Assembly: GCF_014284175.1 (NCBI RefSeq)
Contig: NZ_JACOGA010000014.1
Span: 59,236 to 123,235, forward strand
Reading direction: 5' to 3'
DNA from: Affinundibacterium flavidum
GTDB taxonomy: Bacteria; Pseudomonadota; Gammaproteobacteria; Burkholderiales; Burkholderiaceae_D
DNA length: 64,000 nucleotides
Part shown: one piece after another, positions 7,120 to 15,415 of the stretch
How the letters are laid out: each line of letters begins with the position of its first letter
Position numbering within the stretch: the first letter of the stretch is position 1
The notes under the pieces: model-generated
Database searches by the model: none
What the model was told of the DNA's origin: nothing
What the model saw: the letters and a program-made list of their open reading frames with translations, nothing else
Program-made: the position numbers and the translations under genes

Positions 7120-8742
7120 TTATTTTTTCGTAATTTTGACTTTTTGTTTGGGTGATAGCACGGTAGGCAAGGCTTTTGGCAGCGTGTTTGGATAATCTCG
7201 ACTGAAGTGCAGGCCGCGACTTTCGCGCCGAGATAAAGCACTGTTCACGATTAATGAAGCTACTTCGACCAAATTACGTAATTCAAGTAAATTGTTTGAA
7301 ATTCTGAAGTTGGCGTAATACTCGTCTATTTCTTCTTTTAATAATTGAATTCTGTGTTTGGCGCGTTCAAGTCGTTTGGTGGTTCTGACGATGCCTACAT
7401 AATTCCACATAAAGCGTCGTAACTCATCCCAGTTATTGGCGATCACCACTTCTTCATCTGCATCTGATACGCGACTCTCGTCCCATGCTGGTAGATCAGG
7501 AATCGCGAAACTCTCTTGTTCGGTGATGTGTTGTGCGGCAGCTTTGCCGATTACCAAACATTCTAATAATGAATTGCTGGCGAGACGATTTGCGCCGTGT
7601 AATCCTGTATAGGCGGTTTCTCCAACAGCATATAAGGCTGGAATGTCGGTGCGGCCTAAGGTATCAGTGACCACGCCACCGCAAGTGAAATGCACCGCGG
7701 GAACCACCGGAATTGCCTGTTTCGTGATGTCTATCCCCAGCTCTAAGCAACGAGCATAAATCGTTGGGAAATGTTCTTTCAAAAATTCTGGCGATTGGTG
7801 GCTGATATCAAGCTCAACATAATCGAGACCGCGTTTTTTCATCTCAAAATCGATCGCTCGTGCGACCACATCGCGTGGAGCAAGTTCAGCGCGTTCATCG
7901 TGCGCCAACATAAAGCGAGTGCCTGCCGCAGCACCAGCTTCAGGTGGTAATTTCAAAACACCACCTTCGCCACGAACAGCTTCAGTGACTAAAAATGATT
8001 TTGCGTAAGGATGGTACAAACACGTCGGATGGAATTGCATAAATTCCATATTCGCGACACGGCAACCCGCACGCCATGCCATCGCGATGCCATCACCTGT
8101 TGCAGTATCAGGATTGGTTGTGTATAGATAGACTTTGCCAGCACCGCCAGTCGCCATCACGGTGTGCTGTGCTCCCACGGTATGTACGACCCCCGTTTTG
8201 ACGTCTTGCACATATAAACCGAGGCAGCGAGGTGTCGCAGAAGTATCACCAATTTTGCTAGAGGTAATGACGTCGATCGCATAGTGATGTTCAAACAAAC
8301 TAATGTTTGGGTGATTTCTGACCAGTTGTTCTAGCGTGACTTGCACAGCATGGCCAGTTGCATCTGCCGCATGAATAATTCGGCGTTGGCTATGTCCACC
8401 TTCGCGCGTCAGATGGAAGCCTAGCTCTGCGTGTTGGTCTTTGGTGAAAGGAACGCCTTGTTCAATGAGCCAGTCAATTGCGGCGCGACCTTGTTCAATG
8501 ATATTGCGCGTCGCGACTTCGTCGCATAGTCCGCCACCGGCAATAATGGTGTCTTCAATGTGTTGCTCATGACTGTCATGTGAATCGAGTACTGCCGCGA
8601 TGCCGCCTTGTGCCCAATTGCTTGCACCATCCAATAAAGTGCGTTTTGAAATCACTGCAACTTTATGTGTTTTTGCCAAATGCAATGCGACTGATAAACC
8701 CGCTAATCCGCTACCGACAATCGCGACATCAAATTTCATCAT
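7120..8742 (-). CDS. nadB: L-aspartate oxidase NadB
   Basis: A 540-residue flavoprotein that oxidises L-aspartate to iminoaspartate, the first step of de novo NAD synthesis. The N-terminal FAD-binding GSGLAG (10-15) follows a beta strand, and SNWAQGGIAAV, EGGHSQRRI and the GLHGANRLASNSLLE segment are all typical of NadB. The C-terminal 100 residues form the helical domain shared with succinate dehydrogenase flavoprotein. Length matches the family. nadA and nadC are not in this window, so the pathway genes are dispersed. Confidence 0.96.
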   Translation of the reverse strand: MMKFDVAIVGSGLAGLSVALHLAKTHKVAVISKRTLLDGASNWAQGGIAAVLDSHDSHEQHIEDTIIAGGGLCDEVATRNIIEQGRAAIDWLIEQGVPFTKDQHAELGFHLTREGGHSQRRIIHAADATGHAVQVTLEQLVRNHPNISLFEHHYAIDVITSSKIGDTSATPRCLGLYVQDVKTGVVHTVGAQHTVMATGGAGKVYLYTTNPDTATGDGIAMAWRAGCRVANMEFMQFHPTCLYHPYAKSFLVTEAVRGEGGVLKLPPEAGAAAGTRFMLAHDERAELAPRDVVARAIDFEMKKRGLDYVELDISHQSPEFLKEHFPTIYARCLELGIDITKQAIPVVPAVHFTCGGVVTDTLGRTDIPALYAVGETAYTGLHGANRLASNSLLECLVIGKAAAQHITEQESFAIPDLPAWDESRVSDADEEVVIANNWDELRRFMWNYVGIVRTTKRLERAKHRIQLLKEEIDEYYANFRISNNLLELRNLVEVASLIVNSALSRRESRGLHFSRDYPNTLPKALPTVLSPKQKVKITKK

Positions 8743-9055
8743 GAGAATAAACCGTATAAATTAAATCTTTAAAGAACTCAACTATATGCGATTTCTTTCA
8801 ATTCATGTGGTAGCTTAGCTGCGTGTTAGGTTTGAATCGTTTGAGAGAAATCTGATTAATCACTTGAATTGGAATTGTTGTAGTGGATTTTTTATGTAAA
8901 TTGATACCAATAAATCGAGCATAAGAGTGCCGCTTTGGATATGGGTAAATTGATGAGAAAGTGCGTTGTAGATACGGTCGATGCCTTTGAATTGTCTGAT
9001 TCGCCGCGGTTTTAGGCGTTTTTATTCCTGGATTTCAAAAAAGCATGCAAACTGC
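8743..9055. other. Gene-free interval between nadB and the HU promoter
   Basis: About 310 bp between divergent genes. I see no credible coding region. It contains TTGATACCAATAAA near 8898, one base pair short of an FNR-type palindrome on its right side, which I do not call. The nadB promoter must lie here but no clear boxes stand out. Confidence 0.5.
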
Positions 9056-9097
9056 TTGACACAATGCGGATCGAATTGATCTAATACCGCATGCAAA
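9043..9097 (+). repeat. GCATGCAAA direct repeats flanking the HU promoter
   Basis: GCATGCAAA occurs at 9043-9051 and 9089-9097, just before the -35 box and just after the -10 box of the putative HU promoter. The core GCATGC is itself a palindrome. The placement would suit a repressor bridging the promoter, but this is inference. Confidence 0.55.
9056..9085 (+). promoter_or_regulatory. Sigma-70 promoter of the HU gene
   Basis: A perfect -35 TTGACA (9056-9061) and a -10 TCTAAT (9080-9085, 5 of 6) are separated by 18 bp. The leader then contains an 8-bp hairpin (TTTAATTC 9120-9127 with GAATTAAA 9139-9146) and a GAGGGG ribosome binding site before the GTG start. Confidence 0.7.
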
Positions 9098-9194
9098 ATT
9101 TCCGCTAGCCCACTATGGATTTAATTCCACTGAGGGTTGAATTAAAAAAGTCGAAATATCATCGTAGTCTTAATTTTTTGTGAGGGGACCGTAA

Positions 9195-9467
9195 GTGAAT
9201 AAAACTGAATTGATCGACCATATCGCTAAATCTGCCGATTTATCTAAAGCAGCTTCAGCTCGTGCATTGGATGCATTGATTGCTGCGGTAAAAACAACAT
9301 TGAAAAAGAACGGTACAGTAACTCTCGTTGGTTTCGGTACTTTCTCTGTCGGCAAACGCGCAGCTCGCACTGGTCGCAATCCACGTACAGGTGAAGCAAT
9401 CAAGATTAAATCCGCCAAAGTGCCTAAATTTAAGCCTGGCAAAGCTTTGAAAGATGCGGTAAACTAA
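9195..9467 (+). CDS. hup: DNA-binding protein HU
   Basis: A 90-residue histone-like protein of exactly HU length, starting at GTG 9195 with GAGGGG seven bases upstream. It begins MNKTELIDHIA and carries the DNA-binding arm signature GFGTFSVGKRAARTGRNP with the minor-groove-intercalating proline in RNPRTGE. HU dimers bend and compact DNA and assist replication and recombination. It lies upstream of tRNA-Val, tRNA-Asp and ppiD; in many proteobacteria an HU gene also precedes ppiD. Confidence 0.97.
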   Translation: MNKTELIDHIAKSADLSKAASARALDALIAAVKTTLKKNGTVTLVGFGTFSVGKRAARTGRNPRTGEAIKIKSAKVPKFKPGKALKDAVN

Positions 9468-9515
9468 TGCTCTTCGTGATTTGAGAGATCAAATCACTAT
9501 GTTGTTGATTGTGTC

Positions 9516-9591
9516 GGGCGCTTAGCTCAGTTGGTAGAGCGGAGCCCTTACAAGGCTTAGGTCGGGAGTTCGAGCCTCTCAGCGCCCACCA
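9516..9591 (+). tRNA. tRNA-Val (anticodon TAC)
   Basis: A 76-nt cloverleaf with acceptor arms GGGCGCT/AGCGCCC and anticodon loop CTTACAA giving TAC. T-loop TTCGAGC and an encoded CCA are present. It lies between hup and tRNA-Asp. Confidence 0.97.
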
Positions 9592-9614
9592 GACATCAAT
9601 AGCAGCAGGAATTT

Positions 9615-9691
9615 GGAGTGGTAGTTCAGTTGGTTAGAATACCGGCCTGTCACGCCGGGGGTCGCGGGTTCGAGCCCCGTCCGCTCCGCCA
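9615..9691 (+). tRNA. tRNA-Asp (anticodon GTC)
   Basis: A 77-nt cloverleaf with acceptor arms GGAGTGG/CCGCTCC (one T-G pair) and anticodon loop CTGTCAC giving GTC. The T arm GCGGG-TTCGAGC-CCCGT is followed by an encoded GCCA end. Val and Asp tRNAs 23 nt apart share one terminator. Confidence 0.97.
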
Positions 9692-9697
9692 ACATCT

Positions 9698-9727
9698 AAA
9701 AGGCGAACATTAGTTCGCCTTTTTTTA
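9698..9727 (+). terminator. Terminator of the tRNA-Val/tRNA-Asp unit
   Basis: AGGCGAAC and GTTCGCCT form an 8-bp stem around ATTA, extended by A-T pairs and followed by seven T. Confidence 0.9.
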
Positions 9728-9768
9728 TATTTATTTTGTAGCAAATTTTTCGAATTGATTGGTCAATC

Positions 9769-11688
9769 ATGTTTGAGTATATCCGTACCCATAAACGCAT
9801 CATGCAAGGCGTGCTGTTGGTGATTATTTTCCCATCGTTTGCATTGTTTGGCGTTGACAGTTTTATGCGTTCGCGCGATGCAAATTCTTCGGTAGCGAAA
9901 GTCGCAGGGCAAGCTATCAGCCAGCAAGAATTCGATCAAGCCATGCGTAACCAATTAGATCGCATGAAGCAAGCATATGGCCCAAGTTTCGATGCGCAGA
10001 TGCTCAATACGCCCGAAGCGCGCCAAGGTGTGCTGGACGATTTGATCGCGCGTAAAGCGGTAACTGCCGAAGCAGTAAAGAGTCAATTGACCGTGACTGA
10101 GCCAGCTTTGCAAAAAGCGATTCTGGAAGCGATGGGTTTAAAGGATAGCGACAGTTTCGACAAAGAACGCTACAAGAGCTTGCTGGCGATGCAGGGTATG
10201 ACTGGGCAGCAATATGATGTCATCATGCGTCAAGACTTAAGCATTCAACAATTGGTTGGTGCGGTACAAAATACCGCGATCAGCTCTAAAACAGTTGCTG
10301 ACCGTATTGCCTTAATTTCAGAACAAGAACGTGATGTGCAAGCGCTTAATTTCAAAGCAAAAGACTTTGCCGCGCAAGTTAAAGTGACTGATGAAATGCT
10401 GCGCGCGTATTACGAAAAAAATGCTAAACAGTTTGAAGTTCCTGAATTGGTCAATGCGGAATATGTGGTGTTGAGCAACGACATCTTGGCTAGCCAAGTA
10501 GCAGTTTCCGATGCGGAAGTGCAAGCACATTACGAACAAAATAAAACAAATTACACGACCAATGAACAGCGCCGTGCTAGTCATATTTTGCTGAATTTGA
10601 AAAAAGATGCAGCCGAAGCTGAAGTAAAAAGTGTGAGAGCAAAAGCTGAAGCATTGCTGGCACAAGTTCGTAAAGATCCATCGCAGTTTGCTAAATTGGC
10701 GAAAGATAATTCACAGGATCCTGGCTCTGCAGAGCGCGGCGGTGATTTGGATTTCTTTGCGCGCGGTGTGATGGTCAAAGCGTTTGATGATGCAGCGTTT
10801 AAGTTGAAAGAAGGCGAAATTAGTGGCTTGGTGCAAACTGATTATGGCATTCACATCCTTCAATTGACTGCCATTAAACCAGTGGAAATCAAACCTTTGG
10901 ATCAAGTCAAAGAACAATTGGTTAGCGACATCAAAAAACAAAAAGCAAGTAAAGCTTATGCCGAAGCAGCTGAGACATTTACCAATACAGTTTATGAACA
11001 GGCAGATAGCTTGCAGGCAGTGGCTGATAAATTGAAATTGAAAATCGAAAAAGTGTCCAATTTAAATCGTCAACCTGTACCAGGCATGCCTGCGACGATG
11101 ATTGCAAACAATCCTAAATTTTTGAGCGCCATATTTTCTGAAGATGCTTTAAAGAAGAAGCACAATATCGAGGCAATTGAAATTGCACCAAATACATTGC
11201 TCTCTGGACGTGTGGTCGAATATAAACCAGCTTCTAAGCGTCCGTTTGATGAAGTCAAAGCGGTTATCCAAGCACGAGTTCTGGAAGCTGAAGCATTGAT
11301 TTTGGCGAAGAAAGCTGGCGAAACAAAATTGCAGGCACTCAAGGCGAATGATGATGTGAATGGTTTTTCAGAAGTGAAAACTATGTCACGCTTGAAGAAA
11401 CCTGAAATTGCGAACGAAGCATTCTTAGCGGTGTTGAAAGCAGACGTGCAAAAGTTACCAGCATATGTCGGCGTTGAAACTCCAGGTGTTGGTTATGATA
11501 TCTATCGTATTTCAAAAGTCGCTGCGGGGACCCCAGATCCAGCGCGTCGTGCTAGCGAGTCTCAGCAATTGAATAACTCTGCTGCTCAACAAGATATGTA
11601 TAGTTATATCGAAGCTTTGAAAAAGAAAGCGAAAGTAGAAATTAACAAAGCTGCACTCAATAGCAAGGCTACCAATAGTGCGCCATAA
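9769..11688 (+). CDS. ppiD: Periplasmic folding chaperone PpiD (SurA/parvulin family)
   Basis: A 639-residue membrane-anchored chaperone. Residues 1-11 are cytoplasmic, 12-35 form the single membrane anchor (GVLLVIIFPSFALFGVDSF), then come a SurA-like N-terminal domain and a parvulin rotamase domain around residues 265-360 (RRASHILL, FAKLAKDNSQDPGSAERGGDL, GLVQTDYGIHILQL). A helical C-terminal domain follows. PpiD works next to the Sec translocon on emerging periplasmic and outer-membrane proteins. Its last four codons form the first unit of a 12-nt tandem repeat. Confidence 0.94.
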   Translation: MFEYIRTHKRIMQGVLLVIIFPSFALFGVDSFMRSRDANSSVAKVAGQAISQQEFDQAMRNQLDRMKQAYGPSFDAQMLNTPEARQGVLDDLIARKAVTAEAVKSQLTVTEPALQKAILEAMGLKDSDSFDKERYKSLLAMQGMTGQQYDVIMRQDLSIQQLVGAVQNTAISSKTVADRIALISEQERDVQALNFKAKDFAAQVKVTDEMLRAYYEKNAKQFEVPELVNAEYVVLSNDILASQVAVSDAEVQAHYEQNKTNYTTNEQRRASHILLNLKKDAAEAEVKSVRAKAEALLAQVRKDPSQFAKLAKDNSQDPGSAERGGDLDFFARGVMVKAFDDAAFKLKEGEISGLVQTDYGIHILQLTAIKPVEIKPLDQVKEQLVSDIKKQKASKAYAEAAETFTNTVYEQADSLQAVADKLKLKIEKVSNLNRQPVPGMPATMIANNPKFLSAIFSEDALKKKHNIEAIEIAPNTLLSGRVVEYKPASKRPFDEVKAVIQARVLEAEALILAKKAGETKLQALKANDDVNGFSEVKTMSRLKKPEIANEAFLAVLKADVQKLPAYVGVETPGVGYDIYRISKVAAGTPDPARRASESQQLNNSAAQQDMYSYIEALKKKAKVEINKAALNSKATNSAP

Positions 11689-11736
11689 AATGCGTCATTA
11701 AGTGTGTTATTAAGTGCTTCATTAAGCGCTTCATAA
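11677..11736 (+). repeat. 12-nt tandem repeat x5 growing out of the ppiD stop codon
   Basis: Five consecutive 12-nt units: AGTGCGCCATAA, AATGCGTCATTA, AGTGTGTTATTA, AGTGCTTCATTA, AGCGCTTCATAA. The first encodes Ser-Ala-Pro-stop of ppiD. The phase is kept, so the fifth unit gives a second in-frame TAA at 11734-11736. Confidence 0.93.
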
Positions 11737-11762
11737 GATGCTTGAAAAGTGATTTGAGTTGG

Positions 11763-11794
11763 AAAAAAGACAGTCTGCGGACTGTCTTTTTTTT
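11763..11794 (+). terminator. Terminator of ppiD
   Basis: AAAAGACAGTC and GACTGTCTTTT pair around TGCG, followed by a run of T. It isolates ppiD from the cbb3 oxidase genes. Confidence 0.92.
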
Positions 11795-11918
11795 CGTCTA
11801 TCGCTTGATGAAAACATGTGAAACACGCCGCGATTTGTGGCGTTTTTATCGATATTCCGGGCGAATTGACAGAAGAATTGCCAAACAATGAAAAGTTGCT
11901 TTGCAATACAGGCTATAT

Positions 11919-11932
11919 TTGATTTGTATCAA
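11919..11932 (+). promoter_or_regulatory. FNR box upstream of ccoN
   Basis: TTGATTTGTATCAA is a perfect match to the FNR/ANR palindrome TTGAT-N4-ATCAA. Its centre lies 41.5 bp before a start site predicted at about 11967, the classic position for FNR activation at class II promoters. Confidence 0.88.
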
Positions 11933-11951
11933 TGTAGCTCTGTGGAACGAT

Positions 11952-11960
11952 TGTTATCCT
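11952..11960 (+). promoter_or_regulatory. Extended -10 box of the ccoNOQP promoter
   Basis: TGTTATCCT contains TATCCT (4 of 6) with an extended -10 TG. Its distance from the FNR box is exactly that of FNR-activated class II promoters. There is no -35 consensus, as expected where FNR replaces it. Confidence 0.65.
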
Positions 11961-11989
11961 GCATCTGTATATTTTAACCGAGTGAGATC

Positions 11990-13438
11990 ATGACTATAAA
12001 CAATGAAAACACCTACAACTATCGAGTTGTTCGCCAATTTTCTGTCATGGCAGTAGTGTGGGGTGTGGTCGGTATGCTGGTAGGCGTGCTGATTGCAACT
12101 CAACTTGCCTGGCCAGAATTTTTATCCGGGATTTCCTGGCTGAGCTACGGGCGATTGCGCCCTTTACATACCAATGCGGTGATTTTTGCATTTGGCGGTT
12201 GCGCATTGTTCGCGACTTCGTTTTATGTGGTGCAGCGTACTTGCAATGCCCGCCTATTCGGTGGTCCATTGATTGAGTTTGTGTTTTGGGGATGGCAGTT
12301 GGTCATTGTTGCCGCAGCTATTAGTTTGCCTATGGGTTACACCCAAGGTAAGGAATACGCGGAATTGGAATGGCCGATTGATATTTTGATTGCTCTGGTT
12401 TGGGTATCTTATGCCGTGGTATTTTTTGGCACCATCATTAAGCGCAAAGTCGAACATATCTATGTCGCGAATTGGTTCTACGGTGCCTTCATTGTTGCGG
12501 TAGCGGTTCTGCATATCGTCAACAGTGCAGCGATGCCAGTGTCATTTATGAAATCTTATTCCGCCTATTCTGGCGTCCAAGATGCGATGGTGCAGTGGTG
12601 GTATGGTCATAACGCGGTCGGCTTTTTCTTGACAGCTGGTTTCCTTGGCATGATGTACTACTTTGTTCCCAAGCAAATTGGCCGTCCGGTTTACTCGTAT
12701 CGCTTATCTATTGTCCACTTTTGGGCGCTGATCTTCACTTATATGTGGGCGGGTCCGCATCATTTGCATTACACCGCTTTGCCTGATTGGGCGCAATCGA
12801 TTGGTATGTTGTTCTCCTTGATCTTGTTGGCACCATCATGGGGCGGCATGGTCAATGGTGTGATGACTTTGTCTGGTGCCTGGAGCAAGTTGCGCTCTGA
12901 TCCTATTTTGCGTTTCCTGATCGTTTCCTTATCGTTCTACGGCATGTCGACTTTTGAAGGTCCGATGATGGCGATCAAGACGGTAAATGCACTTTCTCAC
13001 TACACTGATTGGACAGTGGGTCACGTCCACTCCGGTGCATTGGGTTGGGTTGGTTTTATCTCTATCGGTAGTTTGTACTATCTGGTGCCACGTTTGTTTG
13101 GTCAGACAGAAATGTACAGCAAGCGTTTGATTGAGATGCATTTCTGGATCGCGACGATCGGCATCGTTTTGTATATCGCTGCGATGTGGATCGCCGGTGT
13201 GATGCAAGGCTTGATGTGGCGTGCGGTCAATGAAGACGGTACCTTGACTTACACCTTTGTTGAATCAGTTAAAGCTACGTATCCCTACTATGTGATTCGT
13301 TTAGCGGGTGGCGTGTTGTACTTGAGCGGCATGTTGTTGATGGTCTATAACGTCGCGAAAACTATGATGCTGGCCAAGCCTGTGAACAATGCGATTCCTG
13401 CATTGCCAGCACACTCTGCACACACAGCTCACGCTTAA
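11990..13438 (+). CDS. ccoN: cbb3-type cytochrome c oxidase subunit I
   Basis: A 482-residue haem-copper oxidase subunit with about 12 membrane segments, of usual CcoN length. The metal-binding histidines are visible: LRPLHTNAVIFAFGG, WYGHNAVGFF, the pair in MWAGPHHLHYT and GHVHSGALGW. CcoN holds haem b and the haem b3-CuB site where oxygen is reduced to water with very high affinity. It is first in ccoNOQP and is driven by the FNR-dependent promoter just upstream. The copper-loading genes ccoI and ccoS, often beside it, are absent. Confidence 0.97.
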   Translation: MTINNENTYNYRVVRQFSVMAVVWGVVGMLVGVLIATQLAWPEFLSGISWLSYGRLRPLHTNAVIFAFGGCALFATSFYVVQRTCNARLFGGPLIEFVFWGWQLVIVAAAISLPMGYTQGKEYAELEWPIDILIALVWVSYAVVFFGTIIKRKVEHIYVANWFYGAFIVAVAVLHIVNSAAMPVSFMKSYSAYSGVQDAMVQWWYGHNAVGFFLTAGFLGMMYYFVPKQIGRPVYSYRLSIVHFWALIFTYMWAGPHHLHYTALPDWAQSIGMLFSLILLAPSWGGMVNGVMTLSGAWSKLRSDPILRFLIVSLSFYGMSTFEGPMMAIKTVNALSHYTDWTVGHVHSGALGWVGFISIGSLYYLVPRLFGQTEMYSKRLIEMHFWIATIGIVLYIAAMWIAGVMQGLMWRAVNEDGTLTYTFVESVKATYPYYVIRLAGGVLYLSGMLLMVYNVAKTMMLAKPVNNAIPALPAHSAHTAHA

Positions 13439-13460
13439 CCTCGACATCAGGAGAATCACT

Positions 13461-14078
13461 ATGCGTAAATTTACTCATGATTTGATCGAGCGCAATATCG
13501 GTCTTATGTTGGTACTGGTTATTTTGACGATCAGTATCGGTGGTATGGTAGAAATCGTACCTTTATTTTTTCAAAAATCGACAACGTCGGCAGTGCAGGG
13601 CATGAAGCCATATACCGCCTTACAGTTGGCGGGGCGTGATATCTATCTGCGTGAAGGTTGCTATGGCTGTCATTCGCAAATGATCCGTCCGTTCCGTGCT
13701 GAGACCGAGCGTTATGGTCACTATTCTGTGGCAGGTGAATCTGTTTATGATCATCCTTTCCAATGGGGTAGTAAGCGTACTGGTCCGGACTTGGCGCGTG
13801 TCGGTGGTCGTTATAGTGATACCTGGCATAAAGATCATTTGACTGATCCACGTTCTGTTGTACCTGAATCCAACATGCCTGCCTATCCATGGTTGTTGAA
13901 AGCGACTGTGGATGGCGCTGGAATGGCACCGAGAATGCGTGCAATGCAAACCTTGGGTGTGCCTTATAACGCCGATGAAATTGCAAAAGCTTCTGAAGAA
14001 GTTACAGGCAAGACAGAAATGGAAGCTTTGATCGCGTATTTGCAGGTATTAGGCACTGCAATTAAGAACAAGAACTAG
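13461..14078 (+). CDS. ccoO: cbb3-type cytochrome c oxidase subunit II (mono-haem cytochrome c)
   Basis: A 205-residue membrane-anchored cytochrome c. One N-terminal membrane helix (about 12-35) is followed by the haem c site C67-Y-G-C70-H71 in EGCYGCHSQMIRPF. Methionine ligand candidates lie in ESNMPAYPW. It passes electrons from CcoP to CcoN. The frame is open 24 codons upstream into ccoN, but ATG 13461 follows AGGAG and gives the standard N-terminus. Confidence 0.96.
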   Translation: MRKFTHDLIERNIGLMLVLVILTISIGGMVEIVPLFFQKSTTSAVQGMKPYTALQLAGRDIYLREGCYGCHSQMIRPFRAETERYGHYSVAGESVYDHPFQWGSKRTGPDLARVGGRYSDTWHKDHLTDPRSVVPESNMPAYPWLLKATVDGAGMAPRMRAMQTLGVPYNADEIAKASEEVTGKTEMEALIAYLQVLGTAIKNKN

Positions 14079-14108
14079 GATGACGAAAACCTTTTAGGAG
14101 AGTTGACG

Positions 14109-14255
14109 ATGAACTTTACGATCTTAAGCAGTGTGATGACCGTGATCAGCATGATCGCTTTCATAGGCATCCTGTACTGGGCTTTCAGTTCTAAGAACAA
14201 AGCCCGTTTTGAAGAATTGGCGCAGTTGCCACAAGATAATGAGAATGGAAAATAG
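14109..14255 (+). CDS. ccoQ: cbb3-type oxidase small subunit CcoQ
   Basis: A 48-residue protein beginning MNFTILSSVMTVISMIAF, with one membrane helix followed by a short charged tail (SSKNKARFEELAQLP). Size, topology and position between ccoO and ccoP are those of CcoQ, which stabilises the oxidase and helps CcoP associate. AGGAG lies about eight bases before the ATG; ccoP starts 2 nt after its stop. Confidence 0.93.
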   Translation: MNFTILSSVMTVISMIAFIGILYWAFSSKNKARFEELAQLPQDNENGK

Positions 14256-14257
14256 CC

Positions 14258-15268
14258 ATGGCAGATTTTTTTAGCGAATGGTGGAGCACCGCAATTGCTG
14301 TGTTAACTGGCATTAGTATCCTTGCATGTGGACTCCTATTATGGTCTCAATCCAAAGTGAAAGTGAAAATTGGTGCAGACGGCAAGCCATTGCCCGCCGA
14401 AACCACGGGTCACGTTTGGGATGAGTCGTTGATGGAACAAAACAATCCATTGCCAAAATGGTGGATGTGGTTGTTTTATCTGACGATTGTCTACAGTATC
14501 GGTTATCTGATTGTGTATCCAGGTATGGGATCTTACAAGGGCACTTTTGGATGGACGCAAGAGGGTGCTTATCAGAAGGAGATGAAAGATGGCGAAGCGC
14601 AGTACGGTCCATTATTTAATAAGTATCTCAACACTGATGTGAAACAAGTTGCGCTAGATCCACAAGCGCGTGAAATTGGTCAACGCTTGTTCTTGAATAG
14701 CTGCGCCCAATGTCATGGCTCGGATGCCCAAGGTGGCAAAGGCTATCCAAATTTGACGGATAGTGATTGGTTGTACGGCGGCGCGCCAGAAGTCATCAAG
14801 ACGACAATTCAAGAAGGCCGTCATGGTCAAATGCCGCCGATGGGTGCAGCTTTAGGTGGTGAAGATGATGTGAAAAACGTCGCCAACTATGTGATGAGCT
14901 TGTCCGGTGCAGCACATGACCCAATCAAAGCGGCAATTGGGAAAGGTAAATTTGGTGTATGTGCGGCATGTCATGGTGCAGATGGCAAAGGAAATCAAGC
15001 AATAGGCGCGCCGAACTTGACCGATAAAGTCTGGTTGTATGGCGGTGGTATCGATAATATTATGGAGACCATCAACAAAGGTCGTGGTAATCAAATGCCA
15101 GCGCACAAGACCATCTTGACCGATGCAAAGATTCATCTGTTGACTGCCTATGTGTGGGGTTTGTCGAACTCGGGATCGACTGTATCAGCGGCTGATGCCA
15201 ATGCCTTAAAACAGATTGCCAGTGCATCTGTCGTGGCGAGTGCAGAAGTCGCAGCAGATAGCAAATAA
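14258..15268 (+). CDS. ccoP: cbb3-type cytochrome c oxidase subunit III (di-haem cytochrome c)
   Basis: A 336-residue protein with an N-terminal membrane region (two hydrophobic segments, about 10-30 and 70-88) and two periplasmic cytochrome c domains: C149-A-Q-C152-H153 and C235-A-A-C238-H239. It takes electrons from soluble or bc1-linked cytochrome c and hands them to CcoO. The tail after residue 310 is alanine-rich. The stop codon opens a run of 11-nt repeats. It completes the ccoNOQP operon. Confidence 0.96.
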   Translation: MADFFSEWWSTAIAVLTGISILACGLLLWSQSKVKVKIGADGKPLPAETTGHVWDESLMEQNNPLPKWWMWLFYLTIVYSIGYLIVYPGMGSYKGTFGWTQEGAYQKEMKDGEAQYGPLFNKYLNTDVKQVALDPQAREIGQRLFLNSCAQCHGSDAQGGKGYPNLTDSDWLYGGAPEVIKTTIQEGRHGQMPPMGAALGGEDDVKNVANYVMSLSGAAHDPIKAAIGKGKFGVCAACHGADGKGNQAIGAPNLTDKVWLYGGGIDNIMETINKGRGNQMPAHKTILTDAKIHLLTAYVWGLSNSGSTVSAADANALKQIASASVVASAEVAADSK

Positions 15269-15300
15269 GTACAGAGTAAGCACATAGTAAGTACATAGTA
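15268..15300 (+). repeat. 11-nt tandem repeat x3 starting at the ccoP stop codon
   Basis: Units AGTACAGAGTA, AGCACATAGTA and AGTACATAGTA follow directly from the stop, and a degenerate unit precedes it. TAA occurs at 15266 (the stop), 15277 and 15288 with TAG at 15299, so all three frames are closed, as at 2967-3010. Confidence 0.9.
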
Positions 15301-15415
15301 GTTTTAGTATCAATGCGCAAGTCCACCTCAGTTTTCTTAGGTACCTGCGTTTGTGAATGAGAGTAAGAATGCCTGCAATTGATCGTAGGCAACAAGGAAG
15401 GCAAAGTAGTTCGAT

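Noticed and set aside
8898..8911. FNR box upstream of nadB (TTGATACCAATAAA)
   Set aside because: The right half site (ATAAA) does not match ATCAA well, it is about 155 bp from the start codon, and no promoter boxes fit.
9756..9774. TTGATTGGTCAA palindrome before ppiD as an FNR or CRP site
   Set aside because: The half sites TTGA/TCAA are 4 nt apart, not the 6 required, and the site overlaps the start region.
13531..13986. Open frame of 151 codons opposite ccoO
   Set aside because: Reverse-strand shadow of ccoO; composition (many H, R, Q, Y) is that of antisense sequence and no family fits.
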